In this document: piece by piece, positions 20,769 to 34,000 of the stretch | How the letters are laid out: the number at the start of each line of letters is the position of its first letter | How positions within the stretch are numbered: the stretch's first letter is position 1 | DNA from: Acanthornis magna | Taxonomy: Eukaryota > Chordata > Aves > Passeriformes > Acanthizidae | Reading direction: 5' to 3' | DNA: 64,000 nucleotides | Assembly (NCBI GenBank): GCA_036785705.1 | Contig: JAWUZG010000084.1 | Coordinates: forward strand, 13,901,501 to 13,965,500 | Made by a program: the position numbers and the translations under genes | The notes under the pieces: generated by a model | What the model was told of the DNA's origin: nothing | The model's input: the letters and a program-made list of their open reading frames with translations, nothing else | The model's database searches: none

Positions 20769-22042
20769 CTAGAACGTCACCGATTTGGGCAGCTTTGCCA
20801 GGGAAGGAGAAGCTGAAAGGAAACTGTTCTCTGAGTGTGATTTGGCAACCTGCGGCGGTAATTTTGGTTTGGGACTCAGCGGGGGTCGTGGGGCTTTCAG
20901 TGCGTTTAATGGTTTCTGGAGGCTTTTCTGGACCTCTGTGTCCTCTGGGCCTGCCCTAAGGGGTGGTTGCATGGAGGTTGGAGGCAGGGGATGTCCAGTC
21001 TCTGACAAAGGCAATGCCACCTGCTTTCTGTTCACGAAGTCCTGCTCTGTTGCATGGGCCAGGTGGAGGGGAGTGGTGGTTTTGATAACGACGTAGGGGC
21101 TGTTCCCTTCCACCACAGGGGACGGTGCCCGCTGGGCGTGGCAGCCTTCGGCCAGCCCTGCTGCCTCTGGCTCTCTGCTGGACAAGATGGGCACGCTGCC
21201 CCCTGCCTGCCTGTGCGCAGGCAGCACGCCCACGGCCTCGGTGGCACTGCCCAGCCCGTTGTGCTGCAGGCTGAGGAGCTCTCCTGTGGATGCAGCTTTG
21301 GATGCCGAGCGCTTCAGGCCCGTTTTGTCTGGCAGCACCGCCCTGCAGTGCCTGTCATCCACCGCCTCCCCGCGCTCACTCTTGGGGGAGCCATCGCTCT
21401 GTGACGTGAAGGAGAGCCGCCGGCAGCTGGCCAGCAGAGGATGGGGGCGTGCATCGAGCACTGCGTCTCTGCTCAGGGAAGATGCCTGTTCTCCTGCCGG
21501 CAGGGCAGCAGCATTTGGTGGCCACACTGCATGGTCCGTAGTGGAAAGCTCAGCGGTGCTCAAGTCGGGAGGGGCCGGCCAGTTTTGGAGAGAGGAGTCT
21601 AAGGAGCTGTGCTCAGCTGGGGCATGGAGGGAGACTCCATGGTCCACCGTGGCACAGCCAGGAGCAAGAAGAGGCTGCTCTGGAGGCAGGACTGTGGGCA
21701 GGAGGTGTTGCTGAGCCTGTGTCTCTCTTGCCTTGAGAAGAGATGATGGCTGCCCATCCATGATGGCCTCCACCTGACCCTCCTCATCCAGTGGCTGCGC
21801 ATCTGCAGGAGGCATGTTTGTTGCTTCAGCTGCTTCACTGCCCTGGAAGGTGGGAATCCTCGCTTCCACCACTGTCATTCCTTCTGGTGCATCAGGAACT
21901 CTGTGGGGATGGGGCTCCCTGTCTGGGGTGTGCTCACCCACTCGGCCATTCTGGCCATTCGCTGCTGCATTTTCCTTTATGGCTACCGGGTTGAGGGAGA
22001 GCTCCAGGCCCAGGGGTTTCCTCGGAAACTCCTCAGGCTTTG
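20769..22042 (-). CDS. USP6NL-like: RabGAP coding exon 13: long C-terminal tail (residues 359-782)
   Basis: Acceptor tttccaatgcag precedes CA AAG CCT GAG; stop TAG at 20771-20769. One 1274-nt exon encodes 423 residues, opening [11 protein letters not shown] as in USP6NL. The rest is rich in Ser, Pro, Ala and Gln and shows no fold I recognise. A basic proline-rich run ([14 protein letters not shown]) near the end could bind SH3 domains. I see no PxxDY motif, the Eps8-SH3 consensus. The last residues are KSVTF. The open frame runs on upstream to 22250 through intron sequence, but the splice and homology place the exon start at 22042. Confidence 0.9.
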
Positions 22043-25000
22043 CTGCATTGGAAACAGAGAAAACAAAATAAAACCCAAACTGTGCATCAGTTAGTTTTTG
22101 CACACCCTGAATGTGAGGAAGACAGATGCTTCCACCTAACAGGTGCCAGCCCTTCTGGGCTTCCCTGGCTCCCAGGCACACCAGCGGGATGTTCTGGTCC
22201 CTGCTGGGCTGCCCACCTTCCCTTCTACTCACCTGGTGGGGGCAGGTCAAATTTCATCTTGCGCAATTCAGTCATTGACACCTGCAGCTGCTCAATGACA
22301 GCATCGTCCTCGTACTGCAGGGAAGCAGCAATTTTCTCCTGCAGAAATTCACGTAAATCTTCCAGTGTCATCTTCAGCAAGCGCTCTGGGGGATGGGAAA
22401 AAGGAGTAATGGCAGTGGCACAGACAAATTGCAGGGTAGCACTAGCATGGGTTACACCACGCTTTGGTTTTATCTGGGATGCACAATGAGACAGCCTGAA
22501 TGCTCTTGCCTCTCTGCCACGTTTGCCACTGTTGCCCAGGGTCATCAATACATGTACATATCCACACCACTTCAGCACTAACTCTGCAATGGCAGCACAA
22601 AGACAGAGCTGGGAGCTGTGCTGACGAGGATGCAGGTTTGGGGCCATTTCTGGAAGTTCTCATCAATGCCTCTAGGAGGAGGAAAAGCTCCATGAGACAG
22701 GCCCTGAGTGTTAGGCTGAACAGTCACCACCGGCTGCCACCACCAGCCAGGGACCCCAGCCTGCACCAGCCAGCAGGCAGGGATGCAGGAAGAGGTGCTG
22801 GCCCTCATCAGTATAGCAGACAGGGGTGGAATACAGGCAGGAACGGCTTGCAGGGAGGGATGCCAATCTACACCACACATTCCTCAGGGAAGAGAGATTT
22901 CACAGCCAGACTGAAACATCTGCCTGCCTGCCAGTTTCCCACTTTTTGCAGACAAATAGGATACTTCAAGATTTATTTCTGGATAGCCTGTTCTTGATTT
23001 AACTGAAGGAAGAGCAGGGTGGCTGTTTGCAGAAACTAGCACATGCAGTCCCAGAAAGCCCGCTGGCCCGAAGGTTCTCATCATGCACTCTGCCCCAGAT
23101 GAAAGCCAAAAGAGTGACAGAGCAAGGCTTCAACTTATGGGAGTGAAGAGGTTCAAAATTACAAAGATCTCGAGGCTGAAACATCACTGTCTTCATGTTA
23201 CGCTAGAAAACCAGGTTTTGATCATTTTAGAAGTATATTAATGGATTTACTTCTCCCTCTACAGAGTTTTCAGTTGAACCACCACATAAAGCTCTGCAGA
23301 CAGATGGGCTGCTGTCTATGTTGCCCCCAAAAGCCTGTTGTCAGAATATGTGGGGCACGGCACACAGGAAAAGGCAGCTGGGAGTATTTCAGGTGCGGTT
23401 TCTGTGTGCTGAGCACAGCAAGTCAACCCTTGCAGCACCTCCTTTCCTCCCCAGGGTATCAGCTCAGGGCTGTGCTTTCTGCCAGCACAGGGCACCAAGC
23501 AGGCTGGAAGTGGCCAGCAAGGCTTTCCAGGACAGCAACACAAGGGTGGCCCAGCACAGTGCCACCACAACCATATAGGATGCAATCAGGAGGGACCTTA
23601 CTTTTGTGCAGTTTGAGGATGGTGTAAGCCATTGCTGTCAGCACTCGCTCCCCTTCCAGGATGTAGATATCCCACAGCCTCAAGGTCAGGGTGAACGGGG
23701 TCTGTTTCAGACACACAAACAAATACACAAATGGGATAACGATACAGAGGCTGCTGCCATTACTGCATCCCCTTGCACCAAAACACACAACAGGGTTTGC
23801 AAGTCAGGAATTCATCTAAAACACAAAAATGTCTTTTATCGTCTATGGTTTTGCCTTAAAGCTAATAAACTTGGGTGGCTGGGGAAATACTTAAAACCCA
23901 TCCGTGAATGCAGAAAAAGGAGAAACTTTCCTCACAAGCATGCTAGCACATGGATTACCCTACCCTGGAGGGAGTACCATCTTCTTTCAGCCTTGTGAGC
24001 ACAAAAAAAACCTCCTGTATCCATCCAGATTTCCCAGAAGGGCTATTTATGGGACAGGTCTGAAAGCCCAACGATGCCTCACTAAGCATTAAAAAATCAT
24101 TCATTTGGTGTCCAAAGAAGACGTCTTCCTTATATACAGGCTTATTTCTGCCTCGTAAAAACACCTCTGCAAGAGGTTTTCATTTGCACCCAGACCCAAT
24201 CTGACAAACAGGATTGAACTGATACTCAAAATGATGGAGCAGCCCATACCTCCCAGCAAAGATCTAAGGCACCTCACCAAGACAGAAACTAATACTAGTC
24301 CTACTGTGATGTTTAAGTCCAAACTTAGGATGCTGCACTTACTCTCCAGAGTCTGGCATGACTGACAATTGCAGCTCTTTTACCACATGCTGTTTCAGTT
24401 AAAGGGATTTTGCATTTCATACAGCTTTTAGTGGCACACTGCAAAGCAGTGAGTTCCCTCTCAAGGGGAAGGGGCCACCCACTGCTTTATAGCATATGGG
24501 GCTGCAGAAAACTGATACTGTGGCACATAGATGTCCTAATCATTAACATGTCTGGACATTGCATTCAAGTGCGCAAGCACAATGCTGACCCTAAATATAA
24601 AGTAGTCTTGGCTCAGGACTGGCAAATTAGCTCTGGACAAATCAGGGTAATTTTCTCATGCTTTCACATGTTTCCAGTCCCCATCCGCTCCTCTGCCTGC
24701 AGCTGCTGCACTGCTATTTGTTGAGGTTTGTGCCCCCAGCTCTTCTTCTTCCTATCTTGTTTCCAGAGTCAAAGTGAGGTTAATTGCCTTTCCAGAAGTG
24801 CCAGTGGGCAAGAGAAAGATCTCTCCCAACTCTGAAGCTTATACTGCTGATACTGAGCCATCTCCCGGCGACTGCTTGTGATGAGGCAGCCGGAATTGGC
24901 TTGTCATCAGTGACATGCAGTTATTTTTAGATTCTCTCTTATTAATTTTTTTGCCTTATGGGAGTGTGCATAATAGCCCACCTTATAAAATATTAACACC

Positions 25001-28000
25001 TTCTTCAAAGTATGATATTTACAAAAAACCCAGCAGATTAACCATGCATGCAAACAAGCAAAGCAGAAAAAACCCCCAGAGCATCCTCACCCGGTCAATG
25101 AAACACTGCAGGAACCACTTGGTCGTGTAAATCCCAGTAGTCATCTGCTCCTTGTCCTAGAGGAAGACAGCAAAGAGAGACAGGCATTTCACCAGGCTGG
25201 TTACTGGAGGTTCAAGCATCTCATAAGGCTTCGTTGGTTGGTTTACTTATCCTGGGGTCTGGGTGCAGGATGGGGCTGTGGTTTGTCTCCCATCTCCCAA
25301 CAAAGCCCATGCTTTAAATACCTGTGTTGAAGCCCTGGTTTGGCCCTGGCCCTTTGCCCAAGACATTCATTGAACCTGATCCTCAGTGTGGCCAGACTTC
25401 AGCCACAACATTGGAGAGGGATTTCTGGGAGAAGCTTTTCTGGCCTAATACCTACTCCAGGGACTTACGGAAACCTTCCAGGAACCCAAACCACTCACTC
25501 CTTGCAGACTACCATTTTTATTTCCATAGTAATTCCCATGCAAGCCTCTCAGAGCACAGTCAAGCCAGCTTTGGAAGCACCACCTTGTTTGCATGGCATG
25601 GCTGCTGCAGGAGCAGGACAGCCTGACAGGCTAAGGAAAACTTAAAAACCTCATCATTATCACCTCGGTCTAACACTTCTCCCTCTGGTGCCCGGTGCTG
25701 GGATGCACAGAGCTCTGCACGTGTGCAAAGCTGACATGACCTCTGCTGCAAAGCCGACATAGAAGTGGGGATGGGAAAAGAAAGAAGCCCATGGCATCAA
25801 CAGCTGTCTCTGGCCTTTGCTTTTGGCTGGTGCTGCACACCTGCAAGCCTGGAGAGCCTTTGGGTGCAGAAGGAATGAGCAGCTTTCAGAGTTATTCCCA
25901 TGCCCTCCCCAGCCCATGACTATAATTAAGCGAAAACCTAACATGGCTCTGTCTCACTTTTACAGTCGGGCTGGATCATTTGCAGCATGAAGCAAGAGCT
26001 GTTGCAGATGATGGTAATACAAACACCTTTTTCTGGAGATGGGGGCCACCAAGCCCCTTGGGAGCATAAGAAAACTTTAGGAGTCTGGCCACTGGACACC
26101 AACTGTATACACCAAATGCAAGGGAGGGCAAGGCAGAAAAAAAGAAAATGAGCAGATGCTGCAAAACAGTGGCCTGGCCATTAGATTGCAGTTGGTGTGT
26201 CCTGCAGATGCTCCTGCAGCCACTAAATGGGCCTGTACCATCTGCTAGAGAGAAAAGCAACTGGACGTGCCCAAGCAACAAAACACACAGAAAATCTTAC
26301 ATGCCTCCTGTCTTTAAACAACAGCAAAGCACTTGGAGCTAATAATTACTGAAATAAGACTCCAGACAGACCAGCATCAGCCTTTGAGCTCTGCAGCTGG
26401 TGTAAGAACACAGCCCAGCCTCACTGCTGTATGCAACAGTTCCTCCTGCTGCAGGCTCTGTAAGCCTTCTTGCCTGGCTCTCCTAGGGAAGCCTTTATAT
26501 TTTATCAGTCCCTTCACTAATGCTGACCAGCAAGCAAATTATTGCTATTCACCTTAGCAAGATTTGGGCAACCCATTTAATAAATGCCTGCCTCTGAAGC
26601 TGAAGCAGTCCTGCATGGTTAGAAATACATTCAGCTGTGCATCTGTTTGGCAGAACATTGTATTCGCTGTTTTATCATTAAAACATGGCATTAATATAGG
26701 AAGACTGATAGTAAAGAGATACCATGTGCTTCTTCAGTTTGGGAAACAGTTTGTTTAAAATCTGCTCGTGGTGGGCTTGAAACCTCTGCAGCTTCGGGAA
26801 CCCAGGAATGAAAAAACCTTAAGAAGAGAAATAACAATCAGAAAAGCTCTGGAGCAGTGATGGGGACAGACTGATTTTCTAGAAACTCATCTCTTGCATT
26901 GCCTGTTGAAGTTGGCTGAACCACAGGGTGCGCAGCTACCTCTTTTCACCTTCCTTTCCAGAGGCCACCCTTCACTCCAGCTACGTCAGCACCAGGAGCC
27001 TCAGACCAAGCCCAACTGGTCCTTCTCACCCAGCCCCACGGAGCAGGCCCACACAGCACCCCCTTGCCTGCCTGAGACTTGGCTTGGCCAAGACCTCTCC
27101 AAACATACCTCAGTGCTTACCAAAGTTCAGAGAAAAGCTGAATACATTTGAACATCACATGCTTCTGCATTGCCCTGTAATCTAGTGGGACACACATTTA
27201 AGACTGTCTAAAGTTATCAAGCTGTAAGGTTTAGCTCTCTGCCCATAAAATAACCCTCTGTGCATAGATTACTGCTAACCACAAGTAAGATGAAAGGATC
27301 TTTAATGTGTTTGAAGTAAAAGAATACAGCACATATTTAGTGGAATTATATCCACATTTAGTGGATACTCTTGGATGTACTTCTGTGAGACTTCTTATAA
27401 ACTCATAACCTTGAATTAATTGATTGCCAAAGGCGAGGTACCCTGGAGGGAGAATAGCACTTCTGTGAAAGTGTTAATTACTGAGCACTAAAGCTCAGTG
27501 TGGATAAAACTCATTTTTTGATAAGAACTTGTCTGCCTCCAAGAGTGAAGTTCAGCTCCCTAGTCAGGCTGTGCATATAGTTAAGCCTCACCCACTTTAA
27601 TTAAACAAGTACGTGAGGAGAAACAAGGCTCCACCGACCAACCTGAACAATCTTCCCTCCCCTTGCAAGACACCCCCTCCCCCAGCCCAGCCTTACCATG
27701 CATGGCGTGGCGCTGGTTGGTAAGCAGCTGTGCCAGAGCCCAAAATGCATCCTCTTCATTCAAGTACATCAGGAGGATGGCTGCAATCTGGCTCATCCCT
27801 TGGCAGTAGCTCACTTCCTGCAATAGTCAAGAGGGACACATGTGCTACCATGCCTGCAGAGCCTACCATAATGCTAAAGCTGCCTGTACTTCCCTCTCCT
27901 CTTCCAAGGTCTGTCCCATTCCAAAGTCTTTACTGTTTATGTCCAAATTCACAATTCCCGTATGTCTACAGCATCTACCATGTCACTGATTCACAGAGTA

Positions 28001-31000
28001 GTTTGGGTTGGAAAAGGATCTTTGAAGATCATCTCGTCCAGCCCTGCTGCCATGGGCAGGGGCAACTTCCACCACACCGGGTTTCTCAAAGCCCCATCCA
28101 AACAGACTTTGAACGCTTCCAGCACAGGGCACCCACAACTTCTCTGAGCAATTATTGCCATGCCTCACCACACATAAAAAATGTCTTACTTATGTCCAAT
28201 CTATCTTTGGGATGACAAATAGCATGTGGCTGTGATGCTGTTTTGGATTCCTTCAGCCATATGAGCACTGAAGTAATTAAACAGTACATAAATCTGGTAA
28301 GCATTCATCTGGCATGAGGGAGGCTCCTTAACTAACCCCCTGAGCATCTTTTGGGACAACTGTCCCCTCCTGGAGGTGGAGGTAGTAGGTTCAGCTGCTA
28401 ATTCAGGCTCATTCTGCCTGTGCCCTTCAGCTAAAAATGACTGGTTTGCTGTAGTAAACCAGTGTTTTCAACAAGGATGCCATTTGGTGTAAGACAAGAA
28501 GTCAGAAACCTGACAGACTGCCAGAAGACTAGTGTTGCTGGAAAGCCAAAGGGCAATCCTTTTCTTTGCTGACACTCACCCAAACGGAATCTGCCAGATG
28601 TCATTTACCAGGTGACAAAATGAACAAGGGAATGAAATAACTGTGCAAAGACTCTTGTGCTGCCTGAGAGTCTTGCAGCTCTCTGTACAAGCCAGGATTA
28701 GGACTTAAAATTGGGATTACCACTGGCTAAATAGTTGTGTATTTATTATATACGTATATATACACACACACACAAATATATATGTCTACACAAATATACA
28801 TATATATATATACACACACATATGTAAAGTTCAACACTACTCACATTAGCTGGTCTTACTACTTACAGTGTTATAAACTGAGTATGCTGACAGGACATGG
28901 AAGAGTGCCTGTTGCCTGGGGAGAAAGGAGGATATTAAAACACCTGAGCATGAGGTCTCCATCTTCGTGAGCACACCAGTGCATACACACAGAGAGCAAA
29001 GACTCTGAAAACATCCAGCCAGCCCTTTGCAGCCCTTAAGCCCTTTGCAAGGAGCAGGGTTCACAGAACTGGAAAACAGCTTCCTCAGAGACTCTGTAGG
29101 GCAGCCAGGTGTGACTCATCCAAGTGACAAAGCCACTTTGTCAAACCTCTCCAACCCCACCTGTTGTGAAGACCCCATTCCTCCCAGATCCTGATGGGCC
29201 CACCCCATCATCCTAGCCATCCCAAACCAAGACCTCTGCAACTGTGACCCCTGGGGGACAAGGCACTGAAACAGGCTGATGCTTGGCTCAAGAACTGCAG
29301 CTGAGTGTGGTCCAGTGTGGATTTCTCTGAAAGAGAATCAGCAGCCTCGCATCCATGGATGGTAGTGTGAGGTGACGGTTTGAGGAGCAGGCAGAGGTGC
29401 CTTTGCTCTCCTGTGAGCCACTCTGAGCCAGGGTGCTGGTGGCCACCCCACGCCAGGGGACTGCTGGCCACCCCATCCAGAGCATCCTCCACATATCCAC
29501 TGGCAGTGCCCATATAGCCACAGAAGCCTTCCATACTCACTTCACTCCGTAGCGATCCCGAAACATGATGTGGTTTCGGAAGGTGCGGTTAACGTCCAAA
29601 TCGATCTGCTTGATTTCAGATGAAAAGCTCTTCGCTTGTTCTTTCATTTGCTGAAAGGGAGACGAGCAGACAAGGGACAAGAATCAGACACCATCTCAGC
29701 CCACACCTCTCTCCACACAGTGAGAAGGCAGGACTCCTACAGCAAGAGTGGCAGCTGGAGAGCTGCACAGAGCTCTTCAGAGCAGGGGACACTGATGTCT
29801 TGCAGTGAGTAATGAACTGCAGTCTGGAGGTGAGTGCCTGACCCCTTGTCTGTGCCTCTGGCCCAGGGAGAAGGGGATGACCCCACACTCACATGTTAAG
29901 ATAGCAGCAGCTGCCAACCCAGCCTTTGCCCATCTAGCAGTGGAGATGCTGAATTTTCAGAATATAAAACCTTTACAATTCAATTCCACTCTGATTTATT
30001 TTGATTTCTTTGCCTGGTTGGCTGTCATAAAGTATTGAGAGATCTGTTGGTGCTTAAGCAATGATATATCTCCTTAAGGAACCAATACGCAGATGTATGC
30101 ACTGAGTCCCTGAGCTTTTCAGAGGCTCAGTCATAATAAAGTCCAAACTCTTATGACAGACTCTGTGATCTTCAACTACTACCTTCCCTGCAAAAGAGAA
30201 TCATCTTAGGTTTAAGGTATTTCCACTTGAAAAGCAGTCCTGGAATATTCCCTTGGACTGGTACAAATTTTAATAAACTGGTAGAGTCCAGAACAAAGCT
30301 AAGTGAAGGATCCCCATGTTGCCCCCAGGCTGGCTAATCATTTAAGACAGCATCACACAGAAAAGAGACTGAAGTCCACTGCAAAAAAATGGAAATTCAA
30401 ATGAAAGTTTAAGACCACTTCAACCAACTTTGACCTCAGAGCCCCAAGCTGAAGATGTTCCATGGACAAATCCCACTGCAGACCCATTTGCAACACACTG
30501 TTCAGCTCTGTACTGCAGGCAAGGACCATTATGGTACAGCTAACCATCTCATCTCACAGCCTTTAGATACCACCAGTGATCATGCCCTCCTCCTTTAATG
30601 TCTCCAGGGTTAATTGCATGAAGAAAATACATTTTGGGACTGTCTTTGGACACAGAGATTCACCAGCAGGTTAGAGGCAGCAGAGATGAGCAGCAACTTG
30701 CCTTGAGCCCAGGGTCAGGACCCCTATTGGCTCACACAGGAGACAGAAAACAGAACATCTGCACAGATACTTATCATCTGCTCCAGCAGCTGCCATTCCA
30801 TTAATGCTTGTCAGCCTGATACCAGGCGCCTCCAGGCTGCTGTTGACCTCCCAAGGTGGCCACATTAGCTCTGGGGAACATCAGAAGGTCATCAGCACCC
30901 ACATGTGTCTGGCACAGCCAACACTTAGGACAATCACAGCATCTTGGAAATATTAACTCCAATCTTGAAAGCAGCTCTATGTAGGAGCAACAGTACAGGG

Positions 31001-34000
31001 ACTATTGTGAATTACTGCCTGTGCAGGACAAGCGAGGATAAAAGTGATGATGGAATGAAGATCTGATGAACAACATAATTTCCCTGCTGTAAACACTGTG
31101 CTCTCTGTATCCTATGGCTCCTTGCCCTCTATGAAGCAGGCAGACTACCTGAGAGAACATGACTATTCATGTGCACCGGGTCACTTCAGTTCAAATTTTC
31201 CTGCTAAAGGCCCTCTTGTTCTCTCTGCCAGAACAACACAGAAATCTCCCAAAGACTGTAAATACCCTACTTCGGATATTTTTAAAATCATTGCACATGA
31301 ATAGCAGGTAGGTCACACAGCACTTTGTCACCTCCATGCACCCAGGAGGCTTTATTAATTGTGGAGACATTAGAAAAGAAACACAGGACGGGTTATTCTC
31401 CTTTTTTCCCTTGTGTAAGTAACCTGGGGGCTCCACAGATGCTCTGCCAAGCTCATTACTGCTGTGAGCCCTGCAAGCTGGTGGCAGAGCAGAGGCCAGA
31501 AAGCTGGAAGTCCCATCCCAAGGACCTTGTACAAGGCAGTGGGTAAAAGCCAGGATGCCTCTGCTCTGCCCCATGGCCAGTATGTTCCTCCTCAAGCCCT
31601 CTGGCTGTAGCTAACAAACCCCAGGGAGGCAGAGCATCACACCTACATCAAAAGCAAGCATGGCATGTCCCATGGTAGCCTTTGGGCTTTTGTGCCATGG
31701 GTCACGCCCCAGGGAGAAATAGGGAGGCCTTGGAACCAGTCCCTCCAGGACATAAGTCTGAGGCTTAGACCCTTCTTGAAAGCAAAACCTCTCATCCAGG
31801 ACCTGCACTGAGCCTCTCCTGCACAAAATCAGGGGAAAGCTAATTACTGGCGGCAGGTGGCACCAAAGAAGAGGTAGATTAAGATGAGCTTGTAGAGGGT
31901 TTGCATCCAGCAAAGCCTATTAGCCCCGAAGCTCCTGTTTATCGCAGACCCCTCTGGAGCACAGATAAACTTCTTGTGACTTTCATTTGTTTGGATTGCT
32001 TCCCTGCCTGTGCAGCATAGCTTTGAGGGAGAGAGCACAATTTTAATCTGTGTGCTGGGAGAGCTTCCTTATCTGTGCTTACTGTGGTGAGCCAGGCCTG
32101 CCCTCCCCCAGCCCCTGCGTGTGCTTCCATCCCTGTGACACCTCGCCAGTAACATCCATGCTTGACTAACTATAATGAGTGTTAGCATCATCCTGCTTAA
32201 TAGGCAGGGATTTTTAGAAACACCTGTTGGAACCAGCACTCAACCTCCTGCCTACGAAAAATAATTGTCTCCACAGCACCCTGATCCTCACCCTGGTACA
32301 TGATGCAAGCTAAATCATAACACAAGCTTGGAAAATAAGTTAATTATCCACCAAGGGCTTGCATATGCTACCTGTGGACAGCTTCCCCTCACTCTTCCCT
32401 GTATCTTTCCCTAAAGATGCAGTAACACTGACCACAACTTTGCTCCCAGCTTCCAGCAGAATAAAAGGAAGGAGCATATTATGGAAAGCAGTCAATTAAC
32501 ATGCTAAAAGACCCCAGCTTAACATACACCTATGAATAAAGAGTTGATACCCTTTGCATTTTCAGTCCCCACCAAAACACCTTCATCAACCAATCTGACC
32601 TCCCCATCACCTTGCTTCTGTTGCCTTTGCCACAAAGAGCCCATACCTCATATTTTCCTTCGTTCTCTTTCTTCATCTTCTCGACATCCAGCAGAAGTGA
32701 CCAGACCTGGCCTCGCACCTGAAGTGGGATCCCTTTGTACACGCGCCGGCACATCTGCAGGGAGGAAAACATGTGCAAGGTTAGCTGCATCCTGCTAGTG
32801 GCAGAACAGATTTTCTCCATGGTTTGCTGCTGCAGATCATCAGCCAGCTGAGCAGACACCCCAAGTGATCACTTCCTCTGCCTGTGTTGGCACTGAGAAG
32901 GCATCTCCAGTCTGATGGATGAGCTAAGTACCTGCATCCATCAAAGACAACTACTCAGTCAAAATCATAGAACCACAGAATCAGTAAAACAGACACCTTC
33001 CACTACATCCAATTGGTCACAGTCCCATCCAACCAGGGCCTTGAACATTTCCAGGGATGGGGCATCCATGATTTCTCTGGGCAGCCTGTGCCACTGCCTC
33101 ACCACCCTCACAGTAAAAAATTTTTTCCTAATATCTAATCTAAACCTGCCCTCTTTTAGTTTAATATTACTCCCTCTTGTCCTATCACTATCTGCCTGTG
33201 TAAAAAGTCACTCTGCCTCATTTTTATAAGCCCCTTTTAAGTACTGGAAGACCACACTGAGGTCTCCTCAGAGCATTCTCTTCTTCAGGCTGAACAACCC
33301 CAGCTATCTCAACCTGTATTCATAGGAGAGGTATTCATTAACTTCATCTCACAGATGCTTCTTCTCTTTTTCTTGTCATAAAGCCCCCATTAAATTGCAA
33401 TGGAAAACAGAAGAAAAAAAAAAGAACTTTTGTTCCATTGCTGACTTCTTCCATTTAAAGAAAGAGCTTCATAAAAAAGAAAAAAGGTCTTTTTCTGGCT
33501 ATCTTCCTTCCTTTCATTCATCCCACCTGCGAAATGCCTTGCAGCTGCACTACAAAACCAACTGCGGCACCCCTCCAGGTTCCTGAGGGCCCTTGGATAC
33601 ACTGAAGGACCTGTGGCACACACCCAAGCTCCAGCCATGGAGGGTATTTATGTTGTCTCATGGTGCTCCCTTAGAACCAGGCAATTCCTTCCGAAGAGAC
33701 AGAGGTGCCAGATTTCCAGTCATGGGAATGAGCTTGGAGCTGAGAAGGGCAGTGCCCAGCCAGGCAATCAACTGGAGCTACTGTCACTGCCTGGTACAAA
33801 TACATCCCACCACCTTCAAAATCCCTCTTCTTTTTCCCTTGTGTTCTGCTTCATGAAATCCAAGCTGATGTAAGAGAAGGACTGCAATCCACACGGAAGC
33901 ACAAGATCCTAAGAGAAGGTTTTCTGGACATGGGTCTGCCACATTGCATTTGTATCTCTTACACCAAAGCTGAACACCTGTTCCTGTGGCCTTTCCTTTC

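Larger units (their letters stand above)
27818..28866 (-). other. RabGAP intron 7 with a CR1 fragment and a microsatellite
   Basis: An intron of 1.05 kb. It carries a CR1 3' fragment at 27988-28205 and a TA/CA microsatellite at 28745-28824, the latter ending about 40 nt from the exon 7 donor. Confidence 0.85.

Noticed and set aside
22043..22250. 5' extension of the last RabGAP exon to an ATG at 22250
   Set aside because: The open frame runs through intron 12. The acceptor at 22043-22045 and the phase match to exon 12, followed by [11 protein letters not shown], place the exon start at 22042.
28745..28824. TA/CA tract as a regulatory or CRISPR-like array
   Set aside because: Simple alternating dinucleotides with no spacer structure; an ordinary microsatellite.
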